A DNA stretch of 64,000 bases from Sanderia malayensis. Lineage: Eukaryota; Cnidaria; Scyphozoa; Semaeostomeae; Pelagiidae. How positions within the stretch are numbered: position 1 is the stretch's first letter; each line of letters opens with the position of its first letter. The translations under genes and the position numbers were made by a program. Shown here in pieces: positions 1 to 12,100 of the stretch. Where the stretch lies: contig RQOL01000440.1 in NCBI GenBank assembly GCA_013076295.1, forward strand, positions 1 to 64,000, in the 5' to 3' direction. A model generated the notes under the pieces. The model saw only the letters and a program-made list of their open reading frames with translations. It searched no databases and was not told the origin of the DNA.

Positions 1-19
1 GAAAAAAAATCAAAAATTA

Positions 20-139
20 AGGCCAACAACAGCAGGGGTTCCCAGGCGGTCACCCATCCAGGTACTGACCTGGCCCGACCATGCTTGACTACGGTGCTCA
101 GACGAGAACGGGTATACTCATGGTGGTATGGTCGTGGGC
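20..139 (-). rRNA. 5S rRNA, degenerate copy
   Basis: Terminal helix altered on both sides without restoring pairing, and changes in the 3' third. Shares its variants with the copy at 1474. Probably not a functional gene. Confidence 0.8.
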
Positions 140-384
140 GAACGATTCGTTGGTTATTGCTCAGTTCATCCACTCAACTTCACATAATGTCCTTGCAAAA
201 GTGCGAGCATAGCAAACGTACACAGGACGACTGTGTGCTTTTTCGATGATAAAGGTAGTATAACTATACCTTCATCAGGAATTGATGAGTAATCCACAGA
301 TCTCCTGTCCATGTTGCAACAATATTGTTACGGATGGCAAGGTCATTGCAAGTTCTTCCCGATGTTTTTATTCTCACTTTAAGG

Positions 385-548
385 ACGGAATTAGCGCGAA
401 GACAGGTGCCCCCTACCAAATATGGTACTCTCGAGCTACTAGCCTTTCCAGCCATCGCACCGGTCCGCCAAGCGCAAATGCAATGGAATACCCTCGCAAT
501 GGAGGAAACACCTTTGTGATCATGTTTTCTTGCCCGTCGTGCAAGTAT
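385..548 (-). ncRNA. U1-like gene
   Basis: 5' end ATACTTGCACG; loop I GATCACAAAG. Confidence 0.6.
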
Positions 549-746
549 GAGATTCTGGGAGCCGTAACTGCTGACCATGGCTATTCTTCTCACTACACTC
601 ACGAGGAGCGCAAGATTTCAACACATCATGGAAAAAATAAACATGACTAATTATGTTTACACGATACAGCTGAACCCTAGAGTGTCAAAAGCCTCGGCAT
701 GCTTGCTATCATTGTTGTAAAACTTGAAAAAAAAAATTAAAATTTA

Positions 747-866
747 AGGCCTACAACACCAGGTGTTCCCAGGCGGTCAGCCATCCAGGTACTGACCTGG
801 CCCGACAATGCTTGACTACGGTGTTCAGACGAGAACCAGTATACTCATGGTGGTATGGTCCTAGGC
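747..866 (-). rRNA. 5S rRNA, divergent copy
   Basis: Substitutions in the 5' end (GCCTAGGACC), in the A box region and in the C box region. Possibly a pseudogene. Confidence 0.82.
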
Positions 867-1112
867 GAAAGATTCGATGGTCATTGCTCAGTTCATCCAC
901 TCAACTTCACATAATGTCCGTGCAAAAGTGCGAGCAAAGCAAACGTACACAGGACGACTGTGTGCATTTTTCGATGATAAAGGTAGTATAACTATACCTT
1001 CATCAAGAATTGATGAGTAATCCACAGATGTCCTGTCCATGTTGCAACTATATTGTTACGAATGGCAAGGTTATTGCAAGTTCTTCGCGATGTTTTTATT
1101 CTCACTTTAAGG

Positions 1113-1276
1113 ACGGAATTAGCGCGAAGACAGGTGCCCCCTACCAAATATGGTACTCTCGAGCTACTAGCCTTTCCAGCCGTCACACCGGTCCCCCAAG
1201 CGCAAATGCAATGGAATACCCTCGCAATGGAGGAAACACCTTGGTGATCATAATTTCTTGCCCATCATGCAAGTAT
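1113..1276 (-). ncRNA. U1-like gene
   Basis: 5' end ATACTTGCATG; changes in stem II region. Confidence 0.6.
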
Positions 1277-1473
1277 GAGGATCTTTGAGCCGTCACTGCT
1301 GACCATGGCTATTCTTCTCACTACACTCACGAGGAACGCAAGATTTCAACACATCATTGCAAAAATAAACATGCATAATTATGTTTACACGATACAGCTG
1401 AACCCTAGAGTATCAAACGCCTCAGCATGCTTGCTATCATTGTTGTAAAACTTGAAAAAAAAATCAAAAATTA

Positions 1474-1593
1474 AGGCCAACAACAGCTGGGGTTCCCAGG
1501 CGGTCACCCATCCAGGTACTGACCTGGCCCGACCATGCTTGACTACGGTGCTCAGACGAGAACCGGTATACTCATGGTGGTATGGTCGTGGGC
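1474..1593 (-). rRNA. 5S rRNA, degenerate copy
   Basis: Same variant family as the first copy of the window, with altered terminal helix. Confidence 0.8.
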
Positions 1594-1838
1594 GAACGAT
1601 TCGTTGGTCATTGCTCAGTTCATCCACTCAACTTCACATAATGTCCTTGCAAAAGTGCGAGCATAGCAAACGTACACAGGACGACTGTGTGCTTTTTCGA
1701 TGATAAAGGTAGTATAACTATACCTTCATCAGGAATTGATGAGTAATCCACAGATCTCCTGTCCATGTTGCAACAATATTGTTACGGATGGCAAGGTCAT
1801 TGCAAGTTCTTCGCGATGTTTTTATTCTCACTTTAAGG

Positions 1839-2002
1839 ACGGAATTAGCGCGAAGACAGGTGCCCCCTACCAAATATGGTACTCTCGAGCTACTAGCCTT
1901 TCCAGCCGTCGCACCGGTCCCCCAAGCGCAAATGCAATGGAATACCCTCGCAATGGAGGAAACACCTTGGTGATCATAATTTCTTGCCCATCATGCAAGT
2001 AT
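1839..2002 (-). ncRNA. U1-like gene
   Basis: Upstream flank is interrupted by a short local duplication around 2038-2085. Confidence 0.6.
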
Positions 2003-2215
2003 GAGATTCTCGGAGCCGTCACTGCTGACCATGGCTAAACTAAGACCACTGCTGACCATGGCTATTCTATTCTGACCATTTAAGATTTCAACACATCATT
2101 GCAAAAATAAACATGCATAATTATGTTTACACGATACAGCTGAACCCTAGAGTGTCAAAAGCCTCAGCATGCTTGCCATCATTGTTGTAAAACTTGAAAA
2201 AAAAATCAAAATTTA

Positions 2216-2334
2216 AGGCCTACACAGCAGGTGTTCCCAGGCGGTCACCCATCAAGGTACTGACCTGGCCCGACCATGCTTGACTACGGTGATCAGACGA
2301 GAACCGGTATACTCATGGTGGTATGGTCGTAGGC
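2216..2334 (-). rRNA. 5S rRNA, one-base deletion
   Basis: One base lost near the 3' end and a change just before the C box. Confidence 0.82.
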
Positions 2335-2554
2335 GAAAGATTCGTTGGTCATTGCTCAGTTCATCCACTCAACTTCACATCATGTCCGTGTAAAAGTGCG
2401 AGCAAAGCAAGCGTAGACATGACGACTGTGTGCTTTTTCGATGATAAAGGTAGTATAACTATACCTTCATCAGGAATTGATGAGTAATCCTATATTGTTA
2501 CAAATGGCAATGTTATTGCAAGTTCTTCGCGATGTTTTTATTCTCACTTTAAGG

Positions 2555-2717
2555 ACGGCACTAGGGGGAAGACAGGTGCCCCCAACCAAATATGGCACTC
2601 TCGAGCTACTAGCCTTTCCAGCCATGGCACCGGTCCGCCAACGCAAATGCAATGGAATACCCTCGCAAAGGAGGAAACACATTGGTGATCATGTTTTCTT
2701 GCCCATCATGCAAGTAT
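2555..2717 (-). ncRNA. U1-like gene, divergent
   Basis: One base lost; stem-loop IV is altered and its TTCG loop destroyed. Confidence 0.52.
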
Positions 2718-2914
2718 GAGATTCTGGGAGCCGTCACTGCTGACCATGGCTATTCTTCTCACTACACTCACTAGGGCGCAAGATTTCAACACATCATTGC
2801 AAAAATAAACATGCATAATTATGTTTACACGATACAGCTGAACCCTAGAGTGTCAAAAGCCTCAGCATGCTTGCTATCATTGTTGTAAAACTTGAAGAAA
2901 AAAATCAGAATTTA

Positions 2915-3034
2915 AGGCCTACAACACCAGGTGTTCCCAGGCGGTCACCCATCCAGGTACTGACCTGGCCCAACCATGCTTGACTACGGTGATCAGACGA
3001 GAACCGGTATACTCATGGTGGTATGGTCGTAGGC
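2915..3034 (-). rRNA. 5S rRNA
   Basis: One visible substitution, in the A box region (CATGGTTGGGCC). Confidence 0.9.
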
Positions 3035-3278
3035 GAAAGATTCGTTGGTCATTGTTCCGTTCATCCACTCAACTTCACATAATGTCCGTGAAAAAATGCG
3101 AGCAAAGCAAACGTACACAGGACGACTGTGTGCTTTTCGATGATAAAGGTAGTATAACTATACCTTCATCAGGAATTGATGAGTAATCCACAGATGTCCT
3201 GTCCATGTTGCAACAATATTGTTACGGATGGCAAGGTCATTGCAAGTTCTTTCCGATGTTTTTATTCTCACTTTAAGG

Positions 3279-3442
3279 ACGGAATTAGCGCGAAGACAGG
3301 TGCCCCCTACCAAATATGGTACTCTCGAGCTACTAGCCTTTCCAGCCATCGCACCGGTCCGCCAAGCGCAAATGCAATGGAATACCCTCGCAATGGAGGA
3401 AAGACCTTGGTGATCATGTTTTCTTGCCCATCATGCAAGTAT
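3279..3442 (-). ncRNA. U1-like gene lacking 54 bp of upstream flank
   Basis: The 54-bp loss starts about 8 bp upstream of the RNA start, where a proximal promoter element should lie. Confidence 0.55.
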
Positions 3443-3585
3443 GAGATTCTCAAGATTTCAACACATCATTGCAAAAATAAACATGCATTATTATGTTTAC
3501 ACGATACAGCTGAACCCTAGAGTGTCAAAAACCTCAGCATGCTTGCTATCATTGTTGTAAAACTTGAAAAAAAAATCAAAATTTA

Positions 3586-3705
3586 AGGCCTCAAACACGA
3601 GGTGTTCCCAGGCGGTCACCCATCCAGGTACTGACCTGGCCCGACCATGCTTGACTACGGTGTTCAGACAAGAACCGGTATACTCATGGTGGTATGGTCG
3701 TAGGC
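3586..3705 (-). rRNA. 5S rRNA, divergent copy
   Basis: Changes in the 3' helix and around positions 38-45. Confidence 0.85.
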
Positions 3706-3950
3706 GAAAGATTTGATGGTCATTGCTCAGTTCATCCACTCAACTTCACATAATGTCCGTGCAAAAGTGCGAGCAAAGCAAACGTACACAGGACGACTGT
3801 GTGCTTTTTCGATGATAAAGGTAGTATAACTATACCTTCACCAGGAATTGATGAGTAATCCACAGATATCCTGTCCATGTTGCAACTATATTGTTACGAA
3901 TGGCAAGGTTATTGCAAGTTCTTCGCGATGCTTTTATTCTAACTTTAAGG

Positions 3951-4114
3951 ACGGAATTAGCGCGAAGACAGTTGCCCCCTACCAAATATGGTACTCTCGA
4001 GCTACTAGCCTTTCTAGCCAACGCACCGGTCCGCCAAGCGCAAATGCAATGGAATACCCTCGCAATGGAGGAAACACCTTGGTGATCATGTTTTCTTGCC
4101 CATGATGCAAGTAT
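3951..4114 (-). ncRNA. U1-like gene
   Basis: 5' end ATACTTGCATC; scattered changes. Confidence 0.58.
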
Positions 4115-4312
4115 GAGATTCTCGGAGCCGTCACTGCTGACCATGGTTATTCTTCTCACTACACTCACGAGGAGCGAAAAATTTCAACACATCATTGCAA
4201 AAAGAAACATGCATAATTATGTTTACACGATACAGTTAAACCCTAGAGTGTCAAAAGCCTCAGCATGCTTGCTATCATTGTTGTAAAACTTGAAAAAAAA
4301 TATCAAAATTTA

Positions 4313-4432
4313 AGGCCTACAACACCAGGTGTTCCCAGGCGGTCACCCATCCAGGTACTGACCTGGCCCAACCATGCTTGACTACGGTGATCAGACGAGA
4401 ACCGGTATACTCATGGTGGTATGGTCGTAGGC
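4313..4432 (-). rRNA. 5S rRNA
   Basis: Same single A box change as the copy at 2915. Confidence 0.9.
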
Positions 4433-4676
4433 GAAAGATTCGTTGGTCATTGTTCCGTTCATCCACTCAACTTCACATAATGTCCGTGAAAAAATGCGAG
4501 CAAAGCAAACGTACACTGGACGACTGTGTGCTTTTCGATGATAAAGGTAGTATAACTATACCTTCATCAGGAATTGATGAGTTATCCACAGATGTCCTGT
4601 CCATGTTGCAACAATATTGTTACGATTGGCAAGGTCATTGCAAGTTCTTCGCGATGTTTTTATTCTCACTTTAAGG

Positions 4677-4840
4677 ACGGAATTAGCGCGAAGACAGGTG
4701 CCCCCTACCAAATATGGTACTCTCGAGCTACTAGCCTTTCCAGCCATCGCACCGGTCCGCCAATCGCAAATGCAATGGAATACCCTCGCAATGGAGGAAA
4801 CACCTGGGTGATCATGTTTTCTTGCCCGTCGTGCAAGTAT
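4677..4840 (-). ncRNA. U1-like gene
   Basis: 5' end ATACTTGCACG; loop I GATCACCCAG. Confidence 0.58.
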
Positions 4841-5030
4841 GAGATTCTGGGAGCCGTCACTGCTGACCATGGCTATTCTTCTCACTACACTCACGAGGAG
4901 CACAAGATTTCAACACATCATTGCAAAAATAAACATGCATAACTATGTTTACACGATACAGCTGAACCCTAGAGTGTCAAAAACCTCAGCATGCCTGCTA
5001 TCATTGTTGTAAAACTTGAAAAAAAATTTA

Positions 5031-5150
5031 AGGCCTACAACACCAGGTGTTCCCAGGCGGTCACCCATCCAGGTACTGACCTGGCCCGACCATGCTTGAC
5101 TACGGTGATCAGACGAGAACCGGTATACTCATGGTGGTATGGTCGTAGGT
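5031..5150 (-). rRNA. 5S rRNA, first base G to A
   Basis: Otherwise close to consensus. Its unit belongs to the short class without a U1-like gene and is interrupted 128 bp upstream by the recombinase element. The same 5' change is seen in the intact short unit at 48873. Confidence 0.88.
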
Positions 5151-5327
5151 GAAAGATTCGTTGGTCATTGTTCAGTTCATCCACTCAACTTCACATAATG
5201 TCCGTGAAAAAATGCGAGCAAAGCAAACATACACATTACGACTGTGTTCTTTTTCGATGATAAAGGTAGTATAACTATTCTCATCGGATGAATTTCTATG
5301 AACTTATAATAAGGCTAAGATATGCGC

Positions 5328-5345
5328 CCCTAAGGACCCTTAGGG
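5328..5345. repeat. Perfect hairpin near the element's left end
   Basis: CCCTAAGG, AC, CCTTAGGG. The same hairpin is at 13066-13083 in the short derivative. A binding site or RNA stem are both possible. Confidence 0.6.
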
Positions 5346-5388
5346 ATCTCGGGGAGTTGTTTACATAACCCTCAGGGGAATTAGGCAG

Positions 5389-5396
5389 TATATAAT
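5389..5396 (+). promoter_or_regulatory. TATA box of the recombinase element
   Basis: TATATAAT, 44 bp before the ATG at 5440. Kept in the short derivative at 13127-13134 with its ATG at 13178. This explains why the derivative retains 172 bp of left end: promoter plus 5' leader. Confidence 0.45.
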
Positions 5397-5439
5397 GAGA
5401 CACGCGTGGCAAAACAGCCCTCCTTCAGCAACTAGCAAT

Positions 5440-5692
5440 ATGCTGAGAACTCCAGAAAAAGAGAATTTTCAAACCGTCGCTGCCCAGCTTTTTGACTTCA
5501 ACATTTGAGTCAAATGTCAAACATCAGGTTCCAGCTATTGTTGGTGATAATGCCCTCTAGGCCTCTTTGGAAAATGCAGCACCAGTAACGTAGCTGTAGC
5601 TGTAGCATGAACCGTCTCCAGCTGTTCTAGCAGCTCCAACTGACCAAACGCCACGTGGTGCTCCTCGCCCCGAAAATCCCTTTGAGCAGCTG
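5440..5692 (+). pseudogene. Candidate decayed first exon of the element's gene
   Basis: Begins with ATG and reads MLRTPEKENFQTVAAQLFDF before a stop and a frame slip; the shifted frame continues with several stops to PRPENPFEQL, directly followed by GTGAGT, a good 5' splice site. No family is recognised. The exon reading is inferred from position, start codon and splice site only. Confidence 0.35.
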
Positions 5693-6012
5693 GTGAGTAA
5701 CCTCAAATAACTTGGTTCGGGTATGTAATTCCCTTCCCTTTTTCGCAATTCTTGTGTTCTCATCTATGTTTGTACAGGCTGCGTATTTTTCCATCTGAGA
5801 TAATTTTATCACTTCAGGTCCACTTAGGCACTTCTTCCTGTTTTCGATAAAATTCTTCCTGTTTGCCACACTATAGCTCACATTCCCACGTCTATTTTTA
5901 GTCATTTTTCCATTTAGGTTAGGTGTTGTATTCTTCATTTGGGAATTCTAGACAGTTTATAGCATTTTTAGCTTTAGTTTGCTGTCTTTCCTTAATCTTG
6001 CTTTTCACAATC
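5693..6012. other. Non-coding stretch after the candidate exon
   Basis: AT-rich sequence, probably intron. An open frame of 103 codons on the minus strand (5627-5938) has no recognisable product and I regard it as chance. Confidence 0.4.
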
Positions 6013-9000
6013 GACCTATAATAATTCATGAATTTGGTGAGATATGTGGCACTGCATTGACCTGTAACTTTAACCATTGTGGCTTGCAGATGACCTATAA
6101 TAATTTATGAATTTGTGGATATGTGGCACTGCATTGACCTGTAACTTTAACCATTGTGGCTTGCAGATGACCTATAATAATTTATAAATTTGTTGATATG
6201 TGGCACTGCATTGACCTGTAACTTGAACCATTGTGGCTTGCAGATGACCTATAGTAATTTATGAATTTGGTGATATGTGGCACTGCATTGACCTGTAACT
6301 TTAACCATTGTGGCTTGCAGATGACCTATAATAATTTATAAATTTGTTGATATGTGGCACTGCATTGACCTGTAACTTTAACCTTGTGGCTCGCAGATGA
6401 CCTATAATAATTTATGAATTTGTTGATATGTGGCACTGCATTGACCTGTAACTTTAACCTTGTGGCTCGCAGATGACCTATAATAATTTATGAATTTGTT
6501 GATATGTGGCACTGCATTGACATGTAACTTTAACCTTGTGGCTTGCAGATGACCTATAATAATTTATGAATTTGTTGATATGTGGCACTGCATTGACATG
6601 TAACTTGAACCATTGTGGCTTGCAGATGACCTATAATAATTTATGAATTTGTTGATATGTGGCACTGCATTGACCTGTAACTTTAACCATTGTGGCTTGC
6701 AGATGACCAATCATAATTTATGAATTTGTTGATATGTGGCACTGCATTGACCTGTAACTTTAACCATTGTGGCTTGCAGATGACCTATAATAATTTATAA
6801 ATTTGTTGATATGTGGCACTGCATTGACCTGTAACTTTAACCATTGTGGCTTGCAGATGACCAATCATAATTTATGAATTTGTTGATATGTGGCACTGCA
6901 TTGACATGTAACTTTAACCATTGTGGCTTGCAGATGACCTATAATAATTTATAAATTTGTTGATATGTGGCACTGCATTGACCTGTAACTTTAACCATTG
7001 TGGCTTGCAGATGACCTATAATAATTTATAAATTTGTTGATATGTGGCACTGCATTGACCTGTAACTTGAACCATTGTGGCTTGCAGATGACCTATAATA
7101 ATTTATAAATTTGTTGATATGTGGCACTGCATTGACCTGTAACTTTAACCTTGTGGCTCGCAGATGACCTATAATAATTTATGAATTTGTTGATATGTGG
7201 CACTGCATTGACATGTAACTTTAACCTTGTGGCTTGCAGATGACCTATAATAATTTATAAATTTGTTGATATGTGGCACTGCATTGACATGTAACTTTAA
7301 CCATTGTGGCTTGCAGATGACCTATAATAATTTATGAATTTGTTGATATGTGGCACTGCATTGACATGTAACTTTAACCATTGTGGCTTGCAGATGACCT
7401 ATAATAATTTATGAATTTGTTGATATGTGGCACTGCATTGACCTGTAACTTGAACCATTGTGGCTTGCAGATGACCTATAGTAATTTATGAATTTGTTGA
7501 TATGTGGCACTGCATTGACCTGTAACTTTAACCATTGTGGCTTGCAGATGACCAATCATAATTTATGAATTTGTTGATATGTGGCACTGCATTGACATGT
7601 AACTTTAACCATTGTGGCTTGCAGATGACCTATAATAATTTATGAATTTGTTGATATGTGGCACTGCATTGACATGTAACTTTAACCATTGTGGCTTGCA
7701 GATGACCTATAATAATTTATGAATTTGTTGATATGTGGCACTGCATTGACATGTAACTTTAACCATTGTGGCTTGCAGATGACCTATAATAATTTATGAA
7801 TTTGTTGATATGTGGCACTGCATTGACCTGTAACTTTAACCATTGTGGCTTGCAGATGACCAATCATAATTTATGAATTTGTTGATATGTGGCACTGCAT
7901 TGACATGTAACTTTAACCATTGTGGCTTGCAGATGACCTATAATAATTTATAAATTTGTTGATATGTGGCACTGCATTGACCTGTAACTTTAACCATTGT
8001 GGCTTGCAGATGACCTATAATAATTTATGAATTTGTTGATATGTGGCACTGCATTGACCGGTAACTCTAACCATTGTGGTTTGCAGATGACCTATAATAA
8101 TTTATAAATTTGTTGATATGTGGCACTGCATTGACCTGTAACTTGAACCATTGTGGCTTGCAGATGACCTATAATAATTTATGAATTTGTTGATATGTGG
8201 CACTGCATTGACATGTAACTTTAACCATTGTGGCTTGCAGATGACCTATAATAATTTATAAATTTGTTGATATGTGGCACTGCATTGACCTGTAACTTTA
8301 ACCATTGTGGCTTGCAGATGACCAATCATAATTTATAAATTTGTTGATATGTGGCACTGCATTGACATGTAACTTTAACCATTGTGGCTTGCAGATGACC
8401 TATAATAATTTATGAATTTGTTGATATGTGGCACTGCATTGACCTGTAACTTTAACCATTGTGGCTTGCAGATGACCTATAATAATTTATAAATTTGTTG
8501 ATATGTGGCACTGCATTGACCTGTAACTTTAACCTTGTGGCTTGCAGATGACCTATAATAATTTATGAATTTGTTGATATGTGGCACTGCATTGACATGT
8601 AACTTTAACCTTGTGGCTTGCAGATGACCTATAATAATTTATGAATTTGTGGATATGTGGCACTGCATTGACCTGTAACTTTAACCATTGTGGCTTGCAG
8701 ATGACCAATCATAATTTATAAGTTTGTTGATATGTGGCACTGCATTGACTTGTAACTTTAACAATTGTGGCTTGCAGATGACCTATAATAATTTATAAAT
8801 TTGTTGATATGTGGCACTGCATTGACCTGCAACCTTAACCATTGTGGTTTGCAGATGAGGTACAATAATTTATGAATTTGTTGATATGTGGCACTGCATT
8901 GACCTGTAACTTTAACCATTGTGGCTTGCAGCTGACCTATAATAATTTATGAATTTGTTGATACGTGGTACTGCATTGACCTGTAACTTTAGCCATTGTG

Positions 9001-9897
9001 GCTTGCAGATGACCTATAGTAATTTATAAATTTGTTGATATGTGGCACTGCATTGACCTGTAACCTTAACCCTTCTGGCTTGCAGATGAGGTACAATAAT
9101 TTATAAATTTGTTGATATGTGGCACTGCTTTGACCTGTAATTTTAACCTTGGCGGCTTGCAGATATTCTATAATAATTTATGACTGTTGATATGTGGCAC
9201 TGCATTGACCTGCAACCTTAACCTTTGTGGCTTGCAGATGAGGTACAATAATTTATAAATTTGTTGATATGTGGCACTGCATTGACGGATAACTCTAACC
9301 ATTGTGGTTTGCAGTTGACCTATAATAATTTATAAATTTGTTGATATGTGGCACTGCATTGACCGGTAACTCTAACCATTGTGGTTTGCAGATGACCTAT
9401 AATAATTTATGAATTTGTCGATATGTGGCACTGCATTGACCTATAACTTTAACCTTTGTGGCTTGCCGTTTCGACCTATAATAATTTATGACTTTGTTGA
9501 TACGTGGCACTGCATTAACCTACAATTTCAACCTTTGTGGCCTGCAGATGACTTGTGTAATAATTTACGAATTTCTGGATCTGTGGCACTACATTGACCT
9601 GCAATTTAAACCATTGTGCCTTGCGGGTGACCTATAATAATTTACGAATTTTGTTGTTGTTATGTTGCACTGCATTGCCCTATAAATTTACAATTATGGC
9701 CTGCAGATGACCTACACCTACATATATGGTAATTCTTGAAATTTTTTATATGTTGCAGCGTATTGACCCGTTACTTTAACCATTGTGGCTTGCAACTGAC
9801 TTATAATAATTTATGAATTTTTGATTTGTGAAACAGCCTTGACCTGTAATTTTGTCTATTGTGGATTGCATTTGACGTACAATACTAAATGACTTTG
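6013..9897. repeat. Satellite of about fifty 77-bp repeats
   Basis: Head-to-tail copies containing TGGCACTGCATTGACC and TTGTGGCTTGCAGATGACC. The unit is about 77 bp, with sub-types differing at CCTATAATAA versus CCAATCATAA, CCATTGTGG versus CCTTGTGG, and CCTGTAAC versus CATGTAAC. The centre is uniform and copies decay progressively from about 8800 to the right, as expected of unequal exchange. It lies wholly inside the recombinase element, probably in its intron. Confidence 0.95.
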
Positions 9898-12100
9898 TGA
9901 ATTTACATCTATCACTATTATGTTTCGTGATATGGTCATATAGATCACCTTTTCTCAGCTATTTTCTGTTTTTCGCCTCAAAACAATGTTGATGGCCTAC
10001 TGAAACGCTCAATCTCCAAGTTTCACTATGAATCCATAGTATTTTGGCACTATACATCGTCAATATTTGTTTTATGAACTATGCGACAGTTTTTTCTTGA
10101 GTTTTGTCTCTATTTTTGTATTAATTAAAAGTGACCTCTCTCTCAAGAGTGTTCATTGTGTTGTTTCATTTTAACAAGGCTCTTCACACAAAATATTTTG
10201 TCGTACTTTTTCTCGTGTCCCCATTGGTCTTCCTGTTTTAATATTTCATATTTTTAAATCAATCCCACGCAAAATTCTATGCGCTCATCGAACCTCTTCT
10301 TGCTATATTCTTACTTTGCCTTTCCTCTTGCTCAGTCACTCGGGGGCTTAACTAAGGGCTTTAATACGCGGCCTCTGGCAACAGACAACATACGCCGTTT
10401 CGTCCAAGTACTGAACTTCTTATATCTCAACCTGCCCCTAGAATGGAAACAATGGCGTGATTGGGAAGGAAAACCCTCTGATCCAGCCACTCAGTATTCT
10501 TTAAATGCTTGTTTGCTACGGACGCCTTAAAGTTTCGGCACGCAATGTTATCGTCCCAGAGACAGAAAAATTCGTCACAGGAAATCTTAATCAGGGGACT
10601 CGTGGCCTATACCGTCTAAAAACTAGCTGTTAACATTGTTAAAATCAGTCCTACTGTGATGTAAAACCAATAATCAGGACTAAAGCATCTAGCATTGATT
10701 AAAACGATATGTTGAAACGGGTGCCTTCAAAGCCTAGATATCTATATCTGATGTGATTGAATGCGCTGTCATTTGTATTTGACATTTGTTATTGACATTT
10801 ACGTTTCATAGCTGGATTTTATAATTTCTGCAATAATAGATTTCATTCCAGCAAATTATTATTTATCAAGAGAATGTGTACGCTCAGTTTCAGGACCGGG
10901 ATTACTTTCAATATTCCCGGCTAAACAGGAAGGCAACTCCTGTGTTCTTTACCGAAATAATCAAAGGAACCTTGAGGTGACTCGCGACAGATGACTTTTA
11001 TTTCACTGTATTATCCAGAAAGTGAAGAAAATAATATCAACTTAAAGTCAAACTTTGCGAGCCTAAAAGTTGACCTTGAGCACAACTGTAACTAATTTGA
11101 TTGACTTTTCACGTTTTTTAACTCCTGGACATAAAAAACCCTGGATTTAATTTTCAGGATTGAGCGCAGCAAATTCAAAAAAGCATTTGTTTTGAGACCA
11201 CTCAAGCAAATATTTTGACTTCAATTTTCGATCTTGTTTCATCATAGCTAAAAAACTTTCATTTTCCAAAACAAAAATGAAATACTATAATTGTTGTATT
11301 AGTTGCATAAGCATACAGCTAGAAAACTTTCTTCTTTTCACATGATGCTTCCAACAATGAGTCAAAAATGCTCGGTCGTTGTGCGTGATCGTGCTGGTGG
11401 TTACGCCCTGCCACAGCGTGCCCAGCATCTAGTATGACACGTCATGTTGGTTGTTGTTTCAACAAGTTTACATTTTATCCAATGAAAAATTTGCAAAGTG
11501 ACATCATACCTGGTAGCCTCATTCCATATCAAAAGTGAACGTTTGAATCTGAGGCACATACCTTATATGGGAAAGTAAACAGAAACACAGAACACAGAAC
11601 ACAACATTTTTACCCACTCACCAACATCTACTCGCTTGCGCATGCGCGTCGCGGGTCAAAAATGGCGTTTTTTGAGCCTTCTCGATTCTGGCCGCGCGCG
11701 CACGAATAAGAATTAATAACCAGCCATCATTCAACTGAGAATAATGACAGCTTACAATCATTTTCAGCTGCATGATCTCCTAATTTGCATAAAAATAAAA
11801 TTTTGCGTGCGACTTTTTATAAGAGATTTGTATGGATAATTTTAGAACTTCAAACTTCGCAATACCTAATGGTACAAGAATTTTTGTCGGGACAATTGAA
11901 CCTGAATTGAATTGAACAATTGTTTCCCATTGTCATCCGAGAAACTTGGTCATATAGACTACATGGCGCCTGCGCCGTGAGTCCGGAACCATTTTGCAAC
12001 TTGGGAATTTTTATTACAAGCGGTTATAAACAGCGTGACGAAATCTTGAGATACATCTCCGATGTATTGTCTCTGTTTACGATTTCGTTCCCTTTTTCAG
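9898..12100. other. Mostly uncharacterised interior of the element
   Basis: AT-rich, no repeat array. An 83-codon open frame at 10279-10530 (plus) has no recognised family. A CpG-rich patch lies near 11630-11705. A polypyrimidine tract ending CCTTTTTCAG at 12100 is a plausible 3' splice site for the recombinase exon that follows. Confidence 0.5.
11637..11667 (+). promoter_or_regulatory. Candidate NRF-1 and YY1 type motifs
   Basis: TGCGCATGCGC (11637-11647) is a full NRF-1 consensus palindrome; AAAAATGGCG (11658-11667) resembles a YY1 site. Both sit in the only CpG-rich patch of the element. No transcript is evident. Confidence 0.25.

Larger units (their letters stand above)
1..5278 (-). repeat. 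5S/U1-like tandem array, left divergent block
   Basis: Eight 5S genes and seven U1-like genes, all on the minus strand, in units of about 670-730 bp. Units differ from the core consensus by many scattered substitutions, and several of the 5S copies look degenerate. The unit with 5S at 2915 lacks 54 bp just upstream of its U1-like gene. The last unit (5S at 5031) is cut at 5278 by the recombinase element; its other half resumes at 13321. Divergence at the array edge with homogeneity in the centre is what unequal exchange is expected to produce (inference). Confidence 0.9.

Noticed and set aside
6013..9897. CRISPR-like array because of regular repeats.
   Set aside because: The repeats are contiguous with no unique spacers; it is an ordinary eukaryotic satellite.
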